NCBI RefSeq assembly: GCF_907164915.1
Contig: NC_061866.1
Location: 22,360,117 to 22,424,116, forward strand
Source of the DNA: Impatiens glandulifera
Taxonomy: Eukaryota; Streptophyta; Magnoliopsida; Ericales; Balsaminaceae
Reading direction: 5' to 3'
DNA length: 64,000 nucleotides
Below are positions 34,965 through 46,389 of the stretch, piece by piece. The position numbers and the translations under genes were made by a program. Below the pieces are notes generated by a model. That model was not told the DNA's origin and ran no database searches. It worked only from the letters and a program-made list of their open reading frames with translations. Position 1 is the first letter of the stretch, and every line of letters begins with the position of its first letter.

Positions 34965-36660
34965 TTTTACCGACTGATATATAGATCTCTCACTATTGAA
35001 CTTAATTTTTACCGAGAGATATACAAATCTCTCGCTATTGACCTTAATTGTTACCAAGAGATATATAAATCTCTCCCTATTGACTTGTGTTTTTTGGATT
35101 AGGTCAAAACCGAGAGATTCATTTAAATCTCTCCCTATTGACCTCATCCAACACTTAGAATTATTTTTGTGTTTTTTGGGATGAGGTCAATACCGAGAGA
35201 TTTATATAAATCTCTCCCTATTGACCTATTAAGGTCAATATCGAGAGATTTATATAAATATCTCCCTATTGATCTTATCCAACAATTAAAATTATTTTCG
35301 TGTTTTTAGGATGAGGTCAATACCAAGAGATTTATATAAATCTATCCTTATTGACCTCATCCAGCACTTAGAAATATTTTTGTATTTTTGGGATGAGGTC
35401 AATTGCGAGAGATTTATATAAATATCTCCTTATTGACCTGTTTTTTTGGATGAGGTCAATACCGAGAGATTTATATAAATATCTTACTATTGACTTTATC
35501 CAACATTTCAAATTATTTTCGTGTTTTTGGGATGAGGTCTATACCGAAAGATTTATATAAATCTCTCCCTATTGACCTCATCCAACACTTAAAATTATTT
35601 TTGTGTTTTGGGGATGAGGTCAATAACAAAAGATTTATATAAATCTCTCCCAATTGACCTCATCCAACACTTAGAATTAGTTTTGTGTTTTTTGGGATGA
35701 GGTCAATACCGAGATATTTTTATAAATCTCTCTCTATTGACCTTATCCAACAATTAAAATTATTTTCGTGTTTTTGGGATGAGGTCAATACTTAGAGATT
35801 TATATAAATCTCTCTTTATTGACCTCATTCAACATTTAGATTTATTTTCATGTTTTTGGGATGAGGTCAATAACAAAAGATTTGTATAAATCTCTCCTTA
35901 TTGACCTGTTTTTTGGATGAGGTCAATATCTAGAGATTTATATAAATTTTTTTCTATTGACTTTATCCAACACTTCAAATTATTTTCGTGTTTTTGGAAT
36001 GAGGTTAATACCGAGAGATTTATATAAATCTCTCCCTATTGACATTATCCAACACTTAGAATTATTTTAGTGTTTTTGGGATGAGGTCAATAACAAAAGA
36101 TTTATCTAAATCTCTCCCTATTGACCTATTTTTGGGATAAGGTCAATATTAAGAGATTTATTTAAATCTCTCCCTATTGACCTTATCCAACACTTAGAAT
36201 TATTTTTGTGTTTTTTGGATAAGGTCAATACCTCCCTATTGACCTTATCTAACAAATAGAATTATTTTCGTATTTTGGGGATGAGATCAATATCGAAAGA
36301 TTTATATAAATCTCTCCCTATTGACCTCATCCAACACTTAGAATCATTTTCGTGTTTTGGGGATGAGGTCAATAGAGAGAGATTTATATAAATCTCTCCC
36401 TATTGACATCAACCAACACTTAGAATTATTTTTGTATTTTTGGGATGAGGTCAATTCCCAGAGATTTATATAAATCTCTCCCTATTCACCTTTTCCAATA
36501 CTTAGAATTATTTTTGTCTTTTGGGGATAAGTTCAATACCGAGAGATTTATATAGATCTCTCCCTATTGGCCACTTTCAATACTTAGAATTATTTTTGTA
36601 TTTTTGGGAGGAGGTCAATAGCGAGAGATTTATATAAATCTCTCGGTAAAAATTATTATT
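34965..36660. repeat. About 85-bp satellite built on a 44-bp palindrome
   Basis: About 20 units spaced 40-95 bp. Each consists of AGGTCAATACCGAGAGATTT mirrored by AAATCTCTCCCTATTGACCT around a TATATA centre, followed by CATCCAACACTTAGAATTAT and TTTTGTGTTTTTGGGATG. The two halves pair almost perfectly in most units. Shorter units lack the spacer. Confidence 0.92.
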
Positions 36661-36793
36661 AATGAAATATTTAGAAACCTGTTGGGAAAAAATTTTAATA
36701 ACGAAAGATTTCTTTCTCTCGGGACCATTACCGAGAGTTTTATAAAAAACTCTGTTAATTCTATCATTAAAAGTCCTTTTTTCACTAGTGTTT

Positions 36794-37797
36794 CTTATTT
36801 CGAGACAGGAATGAATCTCGATCCTTCTAAATGAATCATGACGTTTTCAGATTTGAAACGTATTTGGGGTTAGGCTTTGAATATCTCTTCTTGTCTTTCG
36901 TGATGATTTTTCTTTCATCAAGGAATAAAATTTCTTTTTCCCGACTCTCGGGATATCTGCTATAAATTATATCTGATATACAAAGGATTATCCATAATAA
37001 TAACCCTCGAAGAAGATAGTCAAAACTTCGATGTTTTGACAAGGGTGCAACTATTTTTGGTTGCTTGGCCCAGAACCATTTTGGAGAGGTTCATCGATTT
37101 CCAACTTTAGGTTTTCATTTTCCATTTTTTATTTTGTTGACTCGTAGGTATATCTGGTAGAATCGGTACATCCTTGCCATTGTTGTATCAATCAAGACTA
37201 GAGTCTGAGTGAGAAATTGATGGATATTTTAATACCTCAACCTCTTGAGCCATTTTTTGGTTTCCTAGGTGTATCTGGTAAAATCGGTACATTCTGCTCT
37301 TATCGTAGCAATTAAGACTAAAGTCTGAGTGAGTATGAATAATGATTTCAATACCTCAACCAACATAGAAATATTTTTCAAATTTTTAGAGATTTTTAGG
37401 GTTTATTCGATTTCTCTTTTTGGTATTTTCATTTTTTGTTTTATTTTCTTCCCAAAGAATCGAATTTCAAACCTCTCTTTCTTTAACAAAAGGAGCGATG
37501 AAGTGTCCTTTCTCAATTTGGGGCTCTAGGCCTTGCTTTTATGGAGTTTATTCCGTTTTTTTCTTTAAAAACCTTTAATGGAGGGTTACTCTTCGGATAA
37601 TCGCTTACAAACTAAAAAGAGCTAATGACCGATATCTTTTGAATCAAACTCATTGTAAAATTGGTTTTATTTCTAAGAATATAACTCGGATGGAAGTGAT
37701 GCACTTTCTTTTCCACTACTGTTTCCTAAAATCCGTCACATCGACTTTTTAGGATGGGATCAAAGTTTTCTTCCTTGGTGAAATTTTTTTTCTCTTT
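36794..37797. other. Non-genic DNA with a 110-bp duplication
   Basis: Two diverged copies of a segment (about 37147-37255 and 37266-37360) share GGTATATCTGGTAGAATCGG, CAATCAAGACTAGAGTCTGA and AATACCTCAACC. No coding region is supported. Together with 39820-40678 this may be one decayed gypsy element split by the solo LTR. Confidence 0.45.
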
Positions 37798-37802
37798 ATC
37801 TT

Positions 37803-39814
37803 TGTTGGGTCAAATTATTTTGACTAAATATTGAAATAATTTACCCTCTGATATTTTGATGATGAAATAACTTTTGAAGTGCTGATACAGGTGTATTGAG
37901 AAAATACGTTATTAGACTTGGATCTAATGAGGGTCATTAGACTGATTTTGATTTTCAGTCGCATAAAATTAGACGCACAGTCTAACTCATCGGAGTTAGA
38001 CGTGCAGTCTAATAGACGTGTAATTAGACGTGTAGTCTAATAGATATAAAGAATTAGACGCAAGTCTAATGAATACACGGAATTAGACGTAATTCTAATG
38101 GAATTAGATGTACAGTCTAACTCATCGGAGTTAGACGTGTAGTCTAATAGATGTAAAGAATTAGACGGACGGTCTAATGAATACACGGAATTAGACGTAA
38201 GTCTAATAGAATTAGACGTACAGTCTAACTCATCAGAGTTAGACGTGTAGTCTAATAGATTTAAAGAATTATACGGATGGTCTAATGAATACATTGAATT
38301 AGACGTAAGTCTAATATATTCGGAATTAGACGTACAGTCTAACTCATCGGAGTTAGACGTGTAGTCTAATATATTTGTAATTAGACGGGTAGTCTAATTG
38401 ACATGAAAGTTATACTTGAGTCTAACTCCTTCAGACAAGTCTGAGGTAGAACCGGAATTAGACGTGCCAGTCTAACTTAGTGGAGTTAGACGTGCCGGTC
38501 TAATGGTTATTGAATAATTAGACGGGTAGTCTAATTAGTGAAAGTTAAACGTGCGTCTAACTCCTTCAGACAAGTCTGAGGTAGAACCAGAATTAAACGT
38601 GCTAGTCTAACTCAGTGGAGTTAGATGTGCCGGTCTAATGGTTATTGAATAATTAGACGGGTAGTCTAATTAGTGAAAGTTAGACGTGCGTCTAACTCCT
38701 TCAGACAAGTCTGAGGTAGAACCGGAATTAGACGTGCAGTCTAACTCAGTGGAGTTAGACGTGTCGGTCTAATGGTTATTGTAATTAGACGCGAGTCTAA
38801 TTCTATTAGACCAGGCGGTTTAATAGACGTTTTTCATTAGAAGGAGATGACCTATTTCATTAGACTGATTTTCAAAATACGTCTAACTAAAATACGTCTA
38901 ATGCTCAGTTTAAGCAGTACGCTTGAATCTAGCATTTCTCCTACCCATGTGCTATAGCTGTACCCTACTTCTGCTCCACTTTCTTGTGAAGAATAGTACA
39001 ACAACTATATGCATCAAATCAATGAATGCCACGCCACGTAAGAGAATTTTCCTCACATTACCTGTTTTACAGGTGCATCCCTGATGGAATATTCGGCGCA
39101 CTACCAGTTCTGTACGGCCAAGATCCTTGTGATCAGAACCTGCTGTGTACAATGGAGGCTTTCCAATTGAAGAGTTCCATGTATCATTCTTGAAGATTCG
39201 ACCGTTAGCTCCTTCTATGTATTTAATCAAACTTAAGGACAACGGACGAAGCACTGGATCTTACCTTGAACTTTTGCCTAACGAACAAGCGAATACAAAC
39301 GAACAAGCAATTTGATTTTGCAGAGAGAGAAACTACTCAATCATCTTGCTTATTGAACTTATTCTGTGAAGCTTCTTTCTGATTGTACTGTGTGTGAATC
39401 GAGAGAGAGAGATAGAATCAAAACACCTTTAGCTGAGTGATATTCTTCATCTTGTAATTGAACAGAAAGTGTTCTGTTCAATAGTGAGCTAAGTGTGTGT
39501 GTAAACTGTATTTGATTCTTATCATCTTATAGTGAATCCTTCCGGTGGTTGGAAGAAGGGGTGACGTAGGAGAGTTTCTCCGAACATCCATAAACAAACT
39601 GTTGTGTTCTTCATTTCTGTCATCTTTTCATATTTCATCTTGTGCTTCAAACCCAAGTAAACAATTCCGCCTTGAATCTGTTTCAAGTGTTTACTCAAGT
39701 TTGCGTAGAATAGAAAGCGAATCAAATCCCTAACAGGATTTCTTTCAAACCTATTTTCATAAGCCTTCATCCTTAGCCAGACTCCCGTATCTATCGATAA
39801 AGACGATCCTATCA
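37803..39814 (+). mobile_element. Solo LTR, Sire-like, perfect TSD
   Basis: Starts TGTTGGGTCAAATTATTTTG, ends GATCCTATCA; length 2012 bp, the longest of the family. The exact 5-bp duplication ATCTT lies at 37798-37802 and 39815-39819. It is oriented opposite to all the other Sire-like copies. No PPT before and no PBS after, so it is a solo LTR. The family core (reverse complement) is at about 39583-39598. The 97-codon minus frame at 39522-39815 is LTR sequence. Confidence 0.93.
37910..38830. repeat. Higher-order TTAGAC/GTCTAA palindromic array
   Basis: More than 30 TTAGACGTnnnGTCTAA-type palindromes in two blocks. 37975-38370 is built from a roughly 110-bp composite with GGAATTAGACGTACAGTCTA. 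38400-38790 is built from a roughly 120-bp composite with TCCTTCAGACAAGTCTGAGG. The largest palindrome array among the LTR copies. Confidence 0.9.
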
Positions 39815-39819
39815 ATCTT

Positions 39820-40678
39820 GAGGAAGGGACTGGGGGTTTTATTTATTTAAGTGAGACCGGACCTCCAAACATGTAGGTTGCCTACATATCTTTTTATGCT
39901 GAGAAGAATCGGGTCTATCGTAGTTCGACCACAAGTCATTTGTCCAGGTGCAAGTTTTACAAAAGTTGGGATTGGATTTTGTTGAAATAAGCTTTGTTTG
40001 AGGTCGAGCTTTTAGTCCATTCAACACGTAGCTTTATATTATACAAAAATATCTTATAAGCGCGTCGAGATTGCTCGGGAAATAAATTATTCACCTTCTA
40101 AAGTAGATAGGAGGACAACTCCTCATAAAAGGATTTTCATAATTTGAAAGGGTCCTTTCAATTGGGGACGAAATTTGCCCTTGGGGTCTAGGAGTTCCCG
40201 GGTTTGTTTGAGAACAAAATCACCTTATTTAAGGTTTTTTAGGTTTTACTTTTATATTGAAGGTTTTTAAAACAATTTTTGGTAGGCTTGGGTTTCCATA
40301 AAGCGGCTCAACAGTTGAACTCAATTCCTTCAACTAAAAAACCGCCTCCTAACTGCAGAAATGAAGAATTCCTCTTATACCCCTGTTGAGGGGTATGCTT
40401 GGTATTAAAAAAAGAAATTCCCTCTTTTCCTTTCTTCTTCTTTGGCTCTAGAGATTGTCATCCTCATTTATCTGAACGTATCCCTGTATCCCGAACTTCA
40501 AATTTCTGTAATGATTGGCTAACATCCTTACCAGTATAGAATACCAAGCTTAGAAGCTTAAGAATTAGAACGAAAAACTCCTACCCAAAATCGAAAAACC
40601 CATCCATCAATAACTATAGGATATATGTACATCTCAAACAATACTTTTGCTAGTTTCTGGGTCGTGAAGCATCTACTT
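39820..40678 (-). pseudogene. Ty3/gypsy integrase C-terminal remnant and flank
   Basis: On the minus strand about 40230-40085 reads GDFVLKQTRELLDPKGKFRP followed by LKGPFQIMKILL, a stop, then LLSTLEGE. This matches the pattern after the integrase core of Tat/Ogre-type gypsy elements (GDLVL, GKFRPNW, GPF.I). Surrounding bases show no other readable domain. The 40240-40670 part has only scattered coding traces. Confidence 0.5.
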
Positions 40679-40953
40679 TGTGAGTTTAAGTATTAATTAT
40701 AAAATAATTGAAAGTTGTAGGCCTTTATTGTCTTTTATACATTTAGGGCTTATTTAATTATTAATGGACTTGGGCCTGTATGTACATGTAATGTATGGTT
40801 TATAGACTAATTACTCTTTTATAAGGGTTGCTTGTAAAGGATGATAATACAACATTTAAGACTTTCAAAACTTTTCCCCTTTAGAAAATATCTATTTCCA
40901 GAGTTTCATATCTTTATAATTGTTCTTAAAAGATTCAATAGTGAAAGCCAACA
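40679..40953 (+). mobile_element. 5' LTR of plus-strand Copia
   Basis: TGTGAGTTTAAG to GCCAACA, 275 bp, followed two bases later by a Met-tRNA PBS. The 3' LTR at 45289 matches it over most of its length (GAAAGTTGTAGGCCTTTATT, AATACAACATTTAAGACTTT), with several substitutions and small indels. It contains AATTACTCTTTTATAAGGGT, a TATA candidate. Confidence 0.9.
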
Positions 40954-40955
40954 TT

Positions 40956-40967
40956 TGGTATCAGAGC
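40956..40967 (+). promoter_or_regulatory. Primer-binding site, initiator Met tRNA
   Basis: TGGTATCAGAGC, two bases after the LTR end at 40953. Confidence 0.92.
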
Positions 40968-40980
40968 TAGGTTGAAGAAC

Positions 40981-42323
40981 ATGTCGTCGACAAGATCAAC
41001 TAGAGATACGGCAACAATGAAGATTGAAAGAGAATGGAACGTGATGCTCTCTTATCTATTACTCAAAATTAATAACTACTCGGTGTGGGCGTTGAATATG
41101 CGGGTAAACTTACAAGAACAAGGAGTGTGGGAAGTCGTGATGCTCGACGAGCTCGACAGATGGAAGGATAGAATTGCTCTCGCCGCCATCTATCAAGCAC
41201 TCCATGAGGACGTCCTTCTCATGGTGGATGAGAAGGATTCTACCAAGCTAGCGTGGGAAACGTTAAGACAATGCATATTGGAGTGAAGAGAGTTAAGGAG
41301 GTAAAAGTGCAAACCTTGAAGATACAATTTGAGGCGATTCACATGAAGAATGGGGAATTGGTGGATTATTTTTCCATGAAATTGAAATCAATTGTAACTA
41401 GTATCCGCTCAATGGGAGAGAAGGTGGAGGAGATCTCCGTCGTTAAGAAGTTCCTTAGAGCCTTACCATAAAAATACATGCAGATCATTACAGCGATCGA
41501 GCAATTTGGTGACATCAAGAATATGATCGTCGAGGAGATTGTCAGTCGTCTCAAAGTCCACGAGGAGAGATTTCGCAACTATAGAGACCAAGAGGAGGAG
41601 CACCTATTGCCCACGCATGATGAATGGATGTCACGAATTAAGAAAAATGGTGAATCCAATTTTTCTTCTAGATCGTCGAGTTGCAGCGGCAATAGTGGAG
41701 ATAACTGAGGTTGTGGCAAAGAGCGAGGTCGTGAAGAAACCTCACATCGAAAAGAAGACACCAAGTCCTGAAAGGACAAGAGCATAGTGAAGTGCTATAC
41801 TTGTCATAAGTATGGGCACTACGATTTTGTGTGCCCTAACAAAAGGTTTAGCTATGAGGCAAACCTCACTAGCTTCTATGACGAGGAGTCAGCATTAATG
41901 TTTACTGAGGTAGTGACGAATTCTTTTCCCGAAGAGGATGATGCAAACCTCACTAGCTTCTATGATGAGGAGTCAATATTAATGTTTTCTAAGAATGACG
42001 AGAAGATAAACCTTATAAAGTTCATGCAAGATTCGTCCAAGGTGGAACTAGAGGTGGTGTTGTTCAATAAAGAGAAAATCATGGAGAAACTCCTCGCAAG
42101 GGGCGATGAGTGTAATCACACCGATGTGTGGTACCTTGACAATGGAGCAAGTAACCATATGACGGGCCATCAAGAGAAGCTCAATGAGCTCGACAAGAAA
42201 ATTACCGAAAATGTGAAGTTCGAAGACATAAGCAAGGCGCACAAGTTTCCTAATCCAGCTTTCGGTAAATTTTATGTGAGTAGAGATGCCGTATTCGAGG
42301 AGGAGAAGAAGTGGGAGTGGTGA
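40981..42323 (+). pseudogene. Copia gag-protease, fused to integrase tail by deletion
   Basis: ATG 40981 starts gag (YSVWALNMRVNLQEQGVWEV). A frameshift near 41270 moves to VKTMHIGVKRVKEVKVQTLK and LVDYFSMKLKSIVTSI, then a stop near 41470. A further frame carries a zinc knuckle CYTCHKYGHYDFVC (from about 41791) and a protease active site WYLDNGASNHMTG (about 42130), with Asn where Ser or Thr is usual. A roughly 15-residue segment (ANLTSFYDEES) is duplicated before it. Shortly after the protease start the frame enters FGKFYVSRDAVFEEEKKWEW, the extreme integrase end, so most of protease, the GAG-pre-integrase region and the integrase core are deleted. Dead copy. Confidence 0.85.
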
Positions 42324-42975
42324 AACGACAACAACAAGCTCGTACAAAATTACGTGGAGTTCGGAATCCTACGAGATGTCTATGCGGAGGCACCACTAGT
42401 AGAGATGGATATTAACGAATTGTTTTTGCTCACCACCAATTAGCCAACAACATATCACGAGGCGGTAGTCGAAGAGTCGTGGAATGATTCCATGAACAAA
42501 GTGCTCGAATGTTTCAGGAAGAATAAGACATGGGAGCTCAACGACATACCACCAGGTCACAAAACCAACGGGTTAAAGTGGGTTTTTAAGTTGGAAAGAG
42601 ACAGCGAAGGCAACATCCTCAAGCACAAAGCGAGATTGGTAGAAACATTCTATGTGTAGAAGCAAGGCGATGATTTTGAGAAATTTTCACTAGTGGCGAA
42701 ACTTGACACAGTCAGACTAATTCTTGCCATCGCAGCTCACCGTGGATAGAAGATTCACCACTTGGATGTCAAATCACCATTTTTTAATGGTGACATCCAA
42801 AAATAAGTCTATGTCACTCAACCTAAAGGCTTCATCATCAAGAACAAAGTGCACAAGATGTACAAGTTATACAAGGCTCTCTACGGACTACGTCAAGCAC
42901 CAAGTGCGTGGAACAATTGCCTCAATAGGAGAATGATGAGTCTCAACTTCGTGAAATGTTCTCAAGAGTAGGTTG

Positions 42976-44314
42976 TATTAGGATCGGGATTGCCAAGGGA
43001 GACTGGGGTCTCACAAAGGTGAATGCTTACACACACGCCGATTGATAATAACCATGTTAAAGGTTAATATCGATCTCTATTCTTCGCAAGTTATCACAAA
43101 CTCTTAAACCGAGTTCAAGTGCGGAAGTGTATGTTTGAACTTGAAGCAACGAATAAACGGTTTAGAAAATAGTAAAGGAAAGAAGACACAACACAAGATT
43201 TACGGATGTTCGGAGATAAACTCCTACGTCACCCCTTCTTCTCAAACCTTTGAGAAGGATATTCACTAGAATATTCGATCTTCTTACAACGCGTACACAG
43301 AATTAGTCGAACAACCAAGGCTTAGTTACTGTCTGTTTTCGACCCTTCGATAAACTCACTCTGTTGAACAGAAACAAATTCTGTCAACTTACAATGCTCT
43401 CCACTCACACATAATAGGTAATATTATAATACACTTGATTTTCTAACACACATTGTTTCAAAAGCTTGAGCGATTTGATAACAATGATTCGGGTTGCAAA
43501 AGTTGTAAAATTAAAAGGTAAAACAGGTGATGAAACCAGATGACTTCTATCTTCTTAAGTAGGCAAATATATCAACAAATATATTTGCTTCTTCAACGGA
43601 TATATTTTTTTGATAGTACATCTTTCTTGATCGTGATTGGTTGGAGTTTAGAGTAGTACAACAGATGGGATATCATTTGATCTTATTTGTACTCTGATAA
43701 TAATACGTCAAGTGATCAATTATTGGTTTAATGATTTCCGAGGAACAATCAACATAGAATTTTGTCTTCAAATAATTTGGCAGTCTGGATTATGTTGGCA
43801 AACATTTGCTCCTAAGAAGTCTTCATCAGACTTGTACTAAAATGTCAACAAATCTAGTATGGAGATTTAAAAGCTGCTTTCTGCAATTACCGGATATGCG
43901 TATAACAATGCTGGGATACATATTACCGACTCTTCTTTAGATAAAATTGATTAGGATACTACCGGCTACGCATGACATACTACCGATCATGAGATACTAC
44001 TAGATACGCTTAGGATAAATCCGACTATGAGATACTACCGGATTGGAGATATTACCGACTTGAAGATAAAATCGGTTACGTCTTGTATTACTACAAATCT
44101 TGAGATACTACCGGATACGCTTAGGATAAAACTGACTTTGAGATACTGTTGGCTTGGAGATATTATCGACTTGGAGATAAAACCGGTTACGTCTTAAGAT
44201 ACTACCGGATACGCTTATTTCTGGTTTTTCCTTAACCTTCATGATATTTAACTTTGTTAAGTTCTTTAAAACATTTAATTAATGCTAATAATTAATTACT
44301 TGTATTTTTTAACA
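42976..44314 (-). mobile_element. Solo Sire-like LTR nested in Copia RT
   Basis: Left edge TATTAGGATC, right edge TTTTAACA, 1339 bp, with family core TTACGGATGTTCGGAG at about 43200. Removing it rejoins the RT reading frame of the host Copia (CSQE then VVYTK, apart from a TAG). Flanks GGTTG (42971-42975) and GACTG (44315-44319) agree at 3 of 5 sites, a decayed duplication. Its array (43900-44215) uses GAGATACTACCGGATACGCT, different from the TTAGAC arrays of the sisters. Confidence 0.82.
43900..44215. repeat. GATACTACCGGATACGCT minisatellite in LTR
   Basis: Alternating GAGATACTACCGGATACGCT and GGAGATATTACCGACTTGGA words in about seven irregular units of 40-50 bp. Occupies the same LTR position as the TTAGAC arrays of the other copies. 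Confidence 0.8.
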
Positions 44315-45278
44315 GACTGTGTACACGAAAAACCATGAAAACGAAGTACTCATTAATTGCGTATACATCGACACTTGATTGTGACAAGATCAAGCATCAA
44401 TGGTGTTGAGGAGTTCAAAAAATAGATTATGAAGGAGTTCGAGATGAGTGATCTCGGGCTACTCTCGTACTATCTTGGTATTGAGGTGGACCAAAAGAAA
44501 GATAATATCGAGGTGAAGCAAAAATCTTATACGAAGGTGTTTAAACAGTTTGTAATGGAGGATTGTAACTCGAGCAAGAATCCTAAGGAAGAAAAGTTGC
44601 AGCTCTAAAAGGATATGAAATAAATCTTAGTGGATCCAAAGGAGTATAGGCGTATCATCGAGTGTCTCATGTGTTTGACGCACACTTGACCCAATATCTC
44701 TTATGCAGTTGGCATTGTGAGTCGATACATGGAAAAACCTACCACTCTACACCAACAGGCAGTAAAACACATTCTTTGTTACGTGAAGAGAATGACGAGT
44801 TATGGGATTTAGTTAAGAATAGGACGAGAAGTTAAAGACCTCATTGGTTTTACTAACAGCGACCTAACCGGTGACACAGACAACAAAAAAAGTACCGGAG
44901 GGATGGTGTTTTATCTCATCGGGAATTTGATCACCTGGAAATCTCAAAAGCAACGAATTGTTGCTTTATCTTTATGTGAGGCGGAGTTTATAGTAGCTAT
45001 TGCAGCATCATGTAAAGGACTTTGGTTGAGAAAACTTGTGTCAACAATAAGTCTACAGTAGTATTAATGAAGAATCCGGTGTTTTATGGACGTAGCAAAC
45101 ACATCGACAATTGATTTCACTTCATCCATAAATGTGTTGAGAACCGAAAGATCGTTGTAGGGTTCATAGGCACTAGAAAGCAACGTTCAAACATTCTCAC
45201 TAAGGCACTAGTAAGAGTCAAATTTATAGAGATGCAAGAGCTGCTCAACGTGAAGAATCTCAAACCAAATAAAGTTTA

Positions 45279-45287
45279 CGGGGGAGA
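45279..45287 (+). promoter_or_regulatory. Polypurine tract of plus-strand Copia
   Basis: CGGGGGAGA, one base before the TG of the 3' LTR at 45289. Confidence 0.8.
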
Positions 45288-45288
45288 T

Positions 45289-45538
45289 TGTGAGTTTAAG
45301 CATTGATTATCAGAAAATTGAAAGTTGTAGGCCTTTATTGTCTTTTATACAATTAGTTCTTATTTTATTATTAATGGGCTTAGGCCTATATGTATAATTA
45401 ATTTAGGGTTTCTAGGCTAATTACTCATTTATAAGGGTTGTTTGTAAATGTTGATAATACAACATTTAAGACTTTCAAAATCTTTTTGCTCTTTAGATTC
45501 ATCTTTATAGTTGTTCTTAAAAGATCAGTAGAGAGGCA
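45289..45538 (+). mobile_element. 3' LTR of plus-strand Copia
   Basis: Matches the 5' LTR at 40679-40953 with small deletions; the exact right edge is blurred (GAGAGGCA near 45538). No clean 5-bp duplication was found (TACTT precedes the 5' LTR, CTTGA or CACTT follows here). Confidence 0.85.
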
Positions 45539-46389
45539 CTTGACTATTTTAACACTTCTTTCATATGGGAGTGTATTATCAAAACCACCAGATTTTCCTT
45601 TGTACTTGTAAAGCTTCTTAAGTACACTTGAAAATTGTCAAGAATCTCTAACACTATAATAACGAGTGTTGCTGCCACATAGATGCAAAAAAAATCCTCC
45701 TTGCATACCTTCTCATAAAGTTTGTAAGCGGGTTATGATGTAACTATAGAAGACATCATGATAACCATCTAGTTTTAAATCTTCTCTAGAGGAAACCTTG
45801 CAAGGCGTTTCTCTCTCTCCACTCATGTCATGTTTATCCGGTCGAACCAAAGTATAAAAAAGGAGGAAAATATTTTCCAATAATAGTATGTGGTAATTTG
45901 GAAATATTTCTGCCCGGTGAAATTTCGTATATGAATTGGAAAAAATATGAATTTCGTATATGATGTAATATCAACCTCCTTAATAAAAAAATAATAACAA
46001 AAAAAAAATAAAAATAAAAACTTTTTTGTGTTCCAATTTTATAATATTAATCATAGTTAGTTTCTATCAAAAACACTACAACTTCAAAAATAATTGGATT
46101 TAATTCTTTCTAATAATTGTCCTATCTAAAATTAATTGTCCTATCTAAAATTAGTTGAACTCGTTCTTATTTGACCTGCTTTTTTCGTACAAAGTCAAAG
46201 AAACAAACCAAAATATTAAATAGATAAAAATCTAATTATTTAACTTAATTAATTTTCTTGCATTATTGGCACCATTTTTATTTAAATAAATCTAAGGTTT
46301 TAAATTTAATCATAAAATGTAAAAATATGATTGCCTACAATATTATGATATTTTATATATATATATATATTATATATATATATATATAT
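45539..46389. other. Unassigned non-genic DNA
   Basis: No domain recognised on either strand. An A-rich run lies at 45985-46020 and TA runs at 46350-46389 adjoin the next LTR. Confidence 0.4.

Larger units (their letters stand above)
33580..36793. mobile_element. CACTA-like non-autonomous element
   Basis: The right end, read inward from 36793, is CACTAGTGAAAAAAGGAC, a CACTA-style terminus. Both flanks of the unit are packed with CTCTCGGTA / TACCGAGAG words in both orientations (33580-33850 and 34965-36740), the usual subterminal-repeat arrangement. The matching left terminus and a 3-bp target duplication were not found, so the left boundary is approximate. The middle (33860-34920) holds a small minus-strand gene-like region. 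Confidence 0.55.
42324..45285 (+). pseudogene. Copia reverse transcriptase and RNase H, interrupted by solo LTR
   Basis: The RT reads WNDSMNKVLECFRKNKTWEL, LKWVFKLERDSEGNILKHKA, a stop, FSLVAKLDTVRLILAIAAHR and MYKLYKALYGLRQAPSAWN up to 42975. There a solo LTR (42976-44314) interrupts it. Coding resumes as VYTKNHENEVLINCVYID at 44320; the YVDD-type loop loses one base in the second Asp codon (about 44373), then MSDLGLLSYYLGIEVDQ, YRRIIECLMCLTHT and RNase H motifs (TSDL-like TNSDLTGDTDNKKSTGG, SLCEAEFIVA). Numerous stops. Confidence 0.88.

Noticed and set aside
38037..38294. Ser/Leu/Asn-rich minus frame
   Set aside because: Translation of the TTAGAC palindromic array.
39522..39815. 97-codon minus-strand frame
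   Set aside because: Entirely inside the solo LTR and covers its edge and core; sisters do not keep the frame.
45539..45900. Possible host gene fragment on the minus strand
   Set aside because: Short readable pieces exist in different frames, but no domain, splice pattern or consistent frame could be supported.
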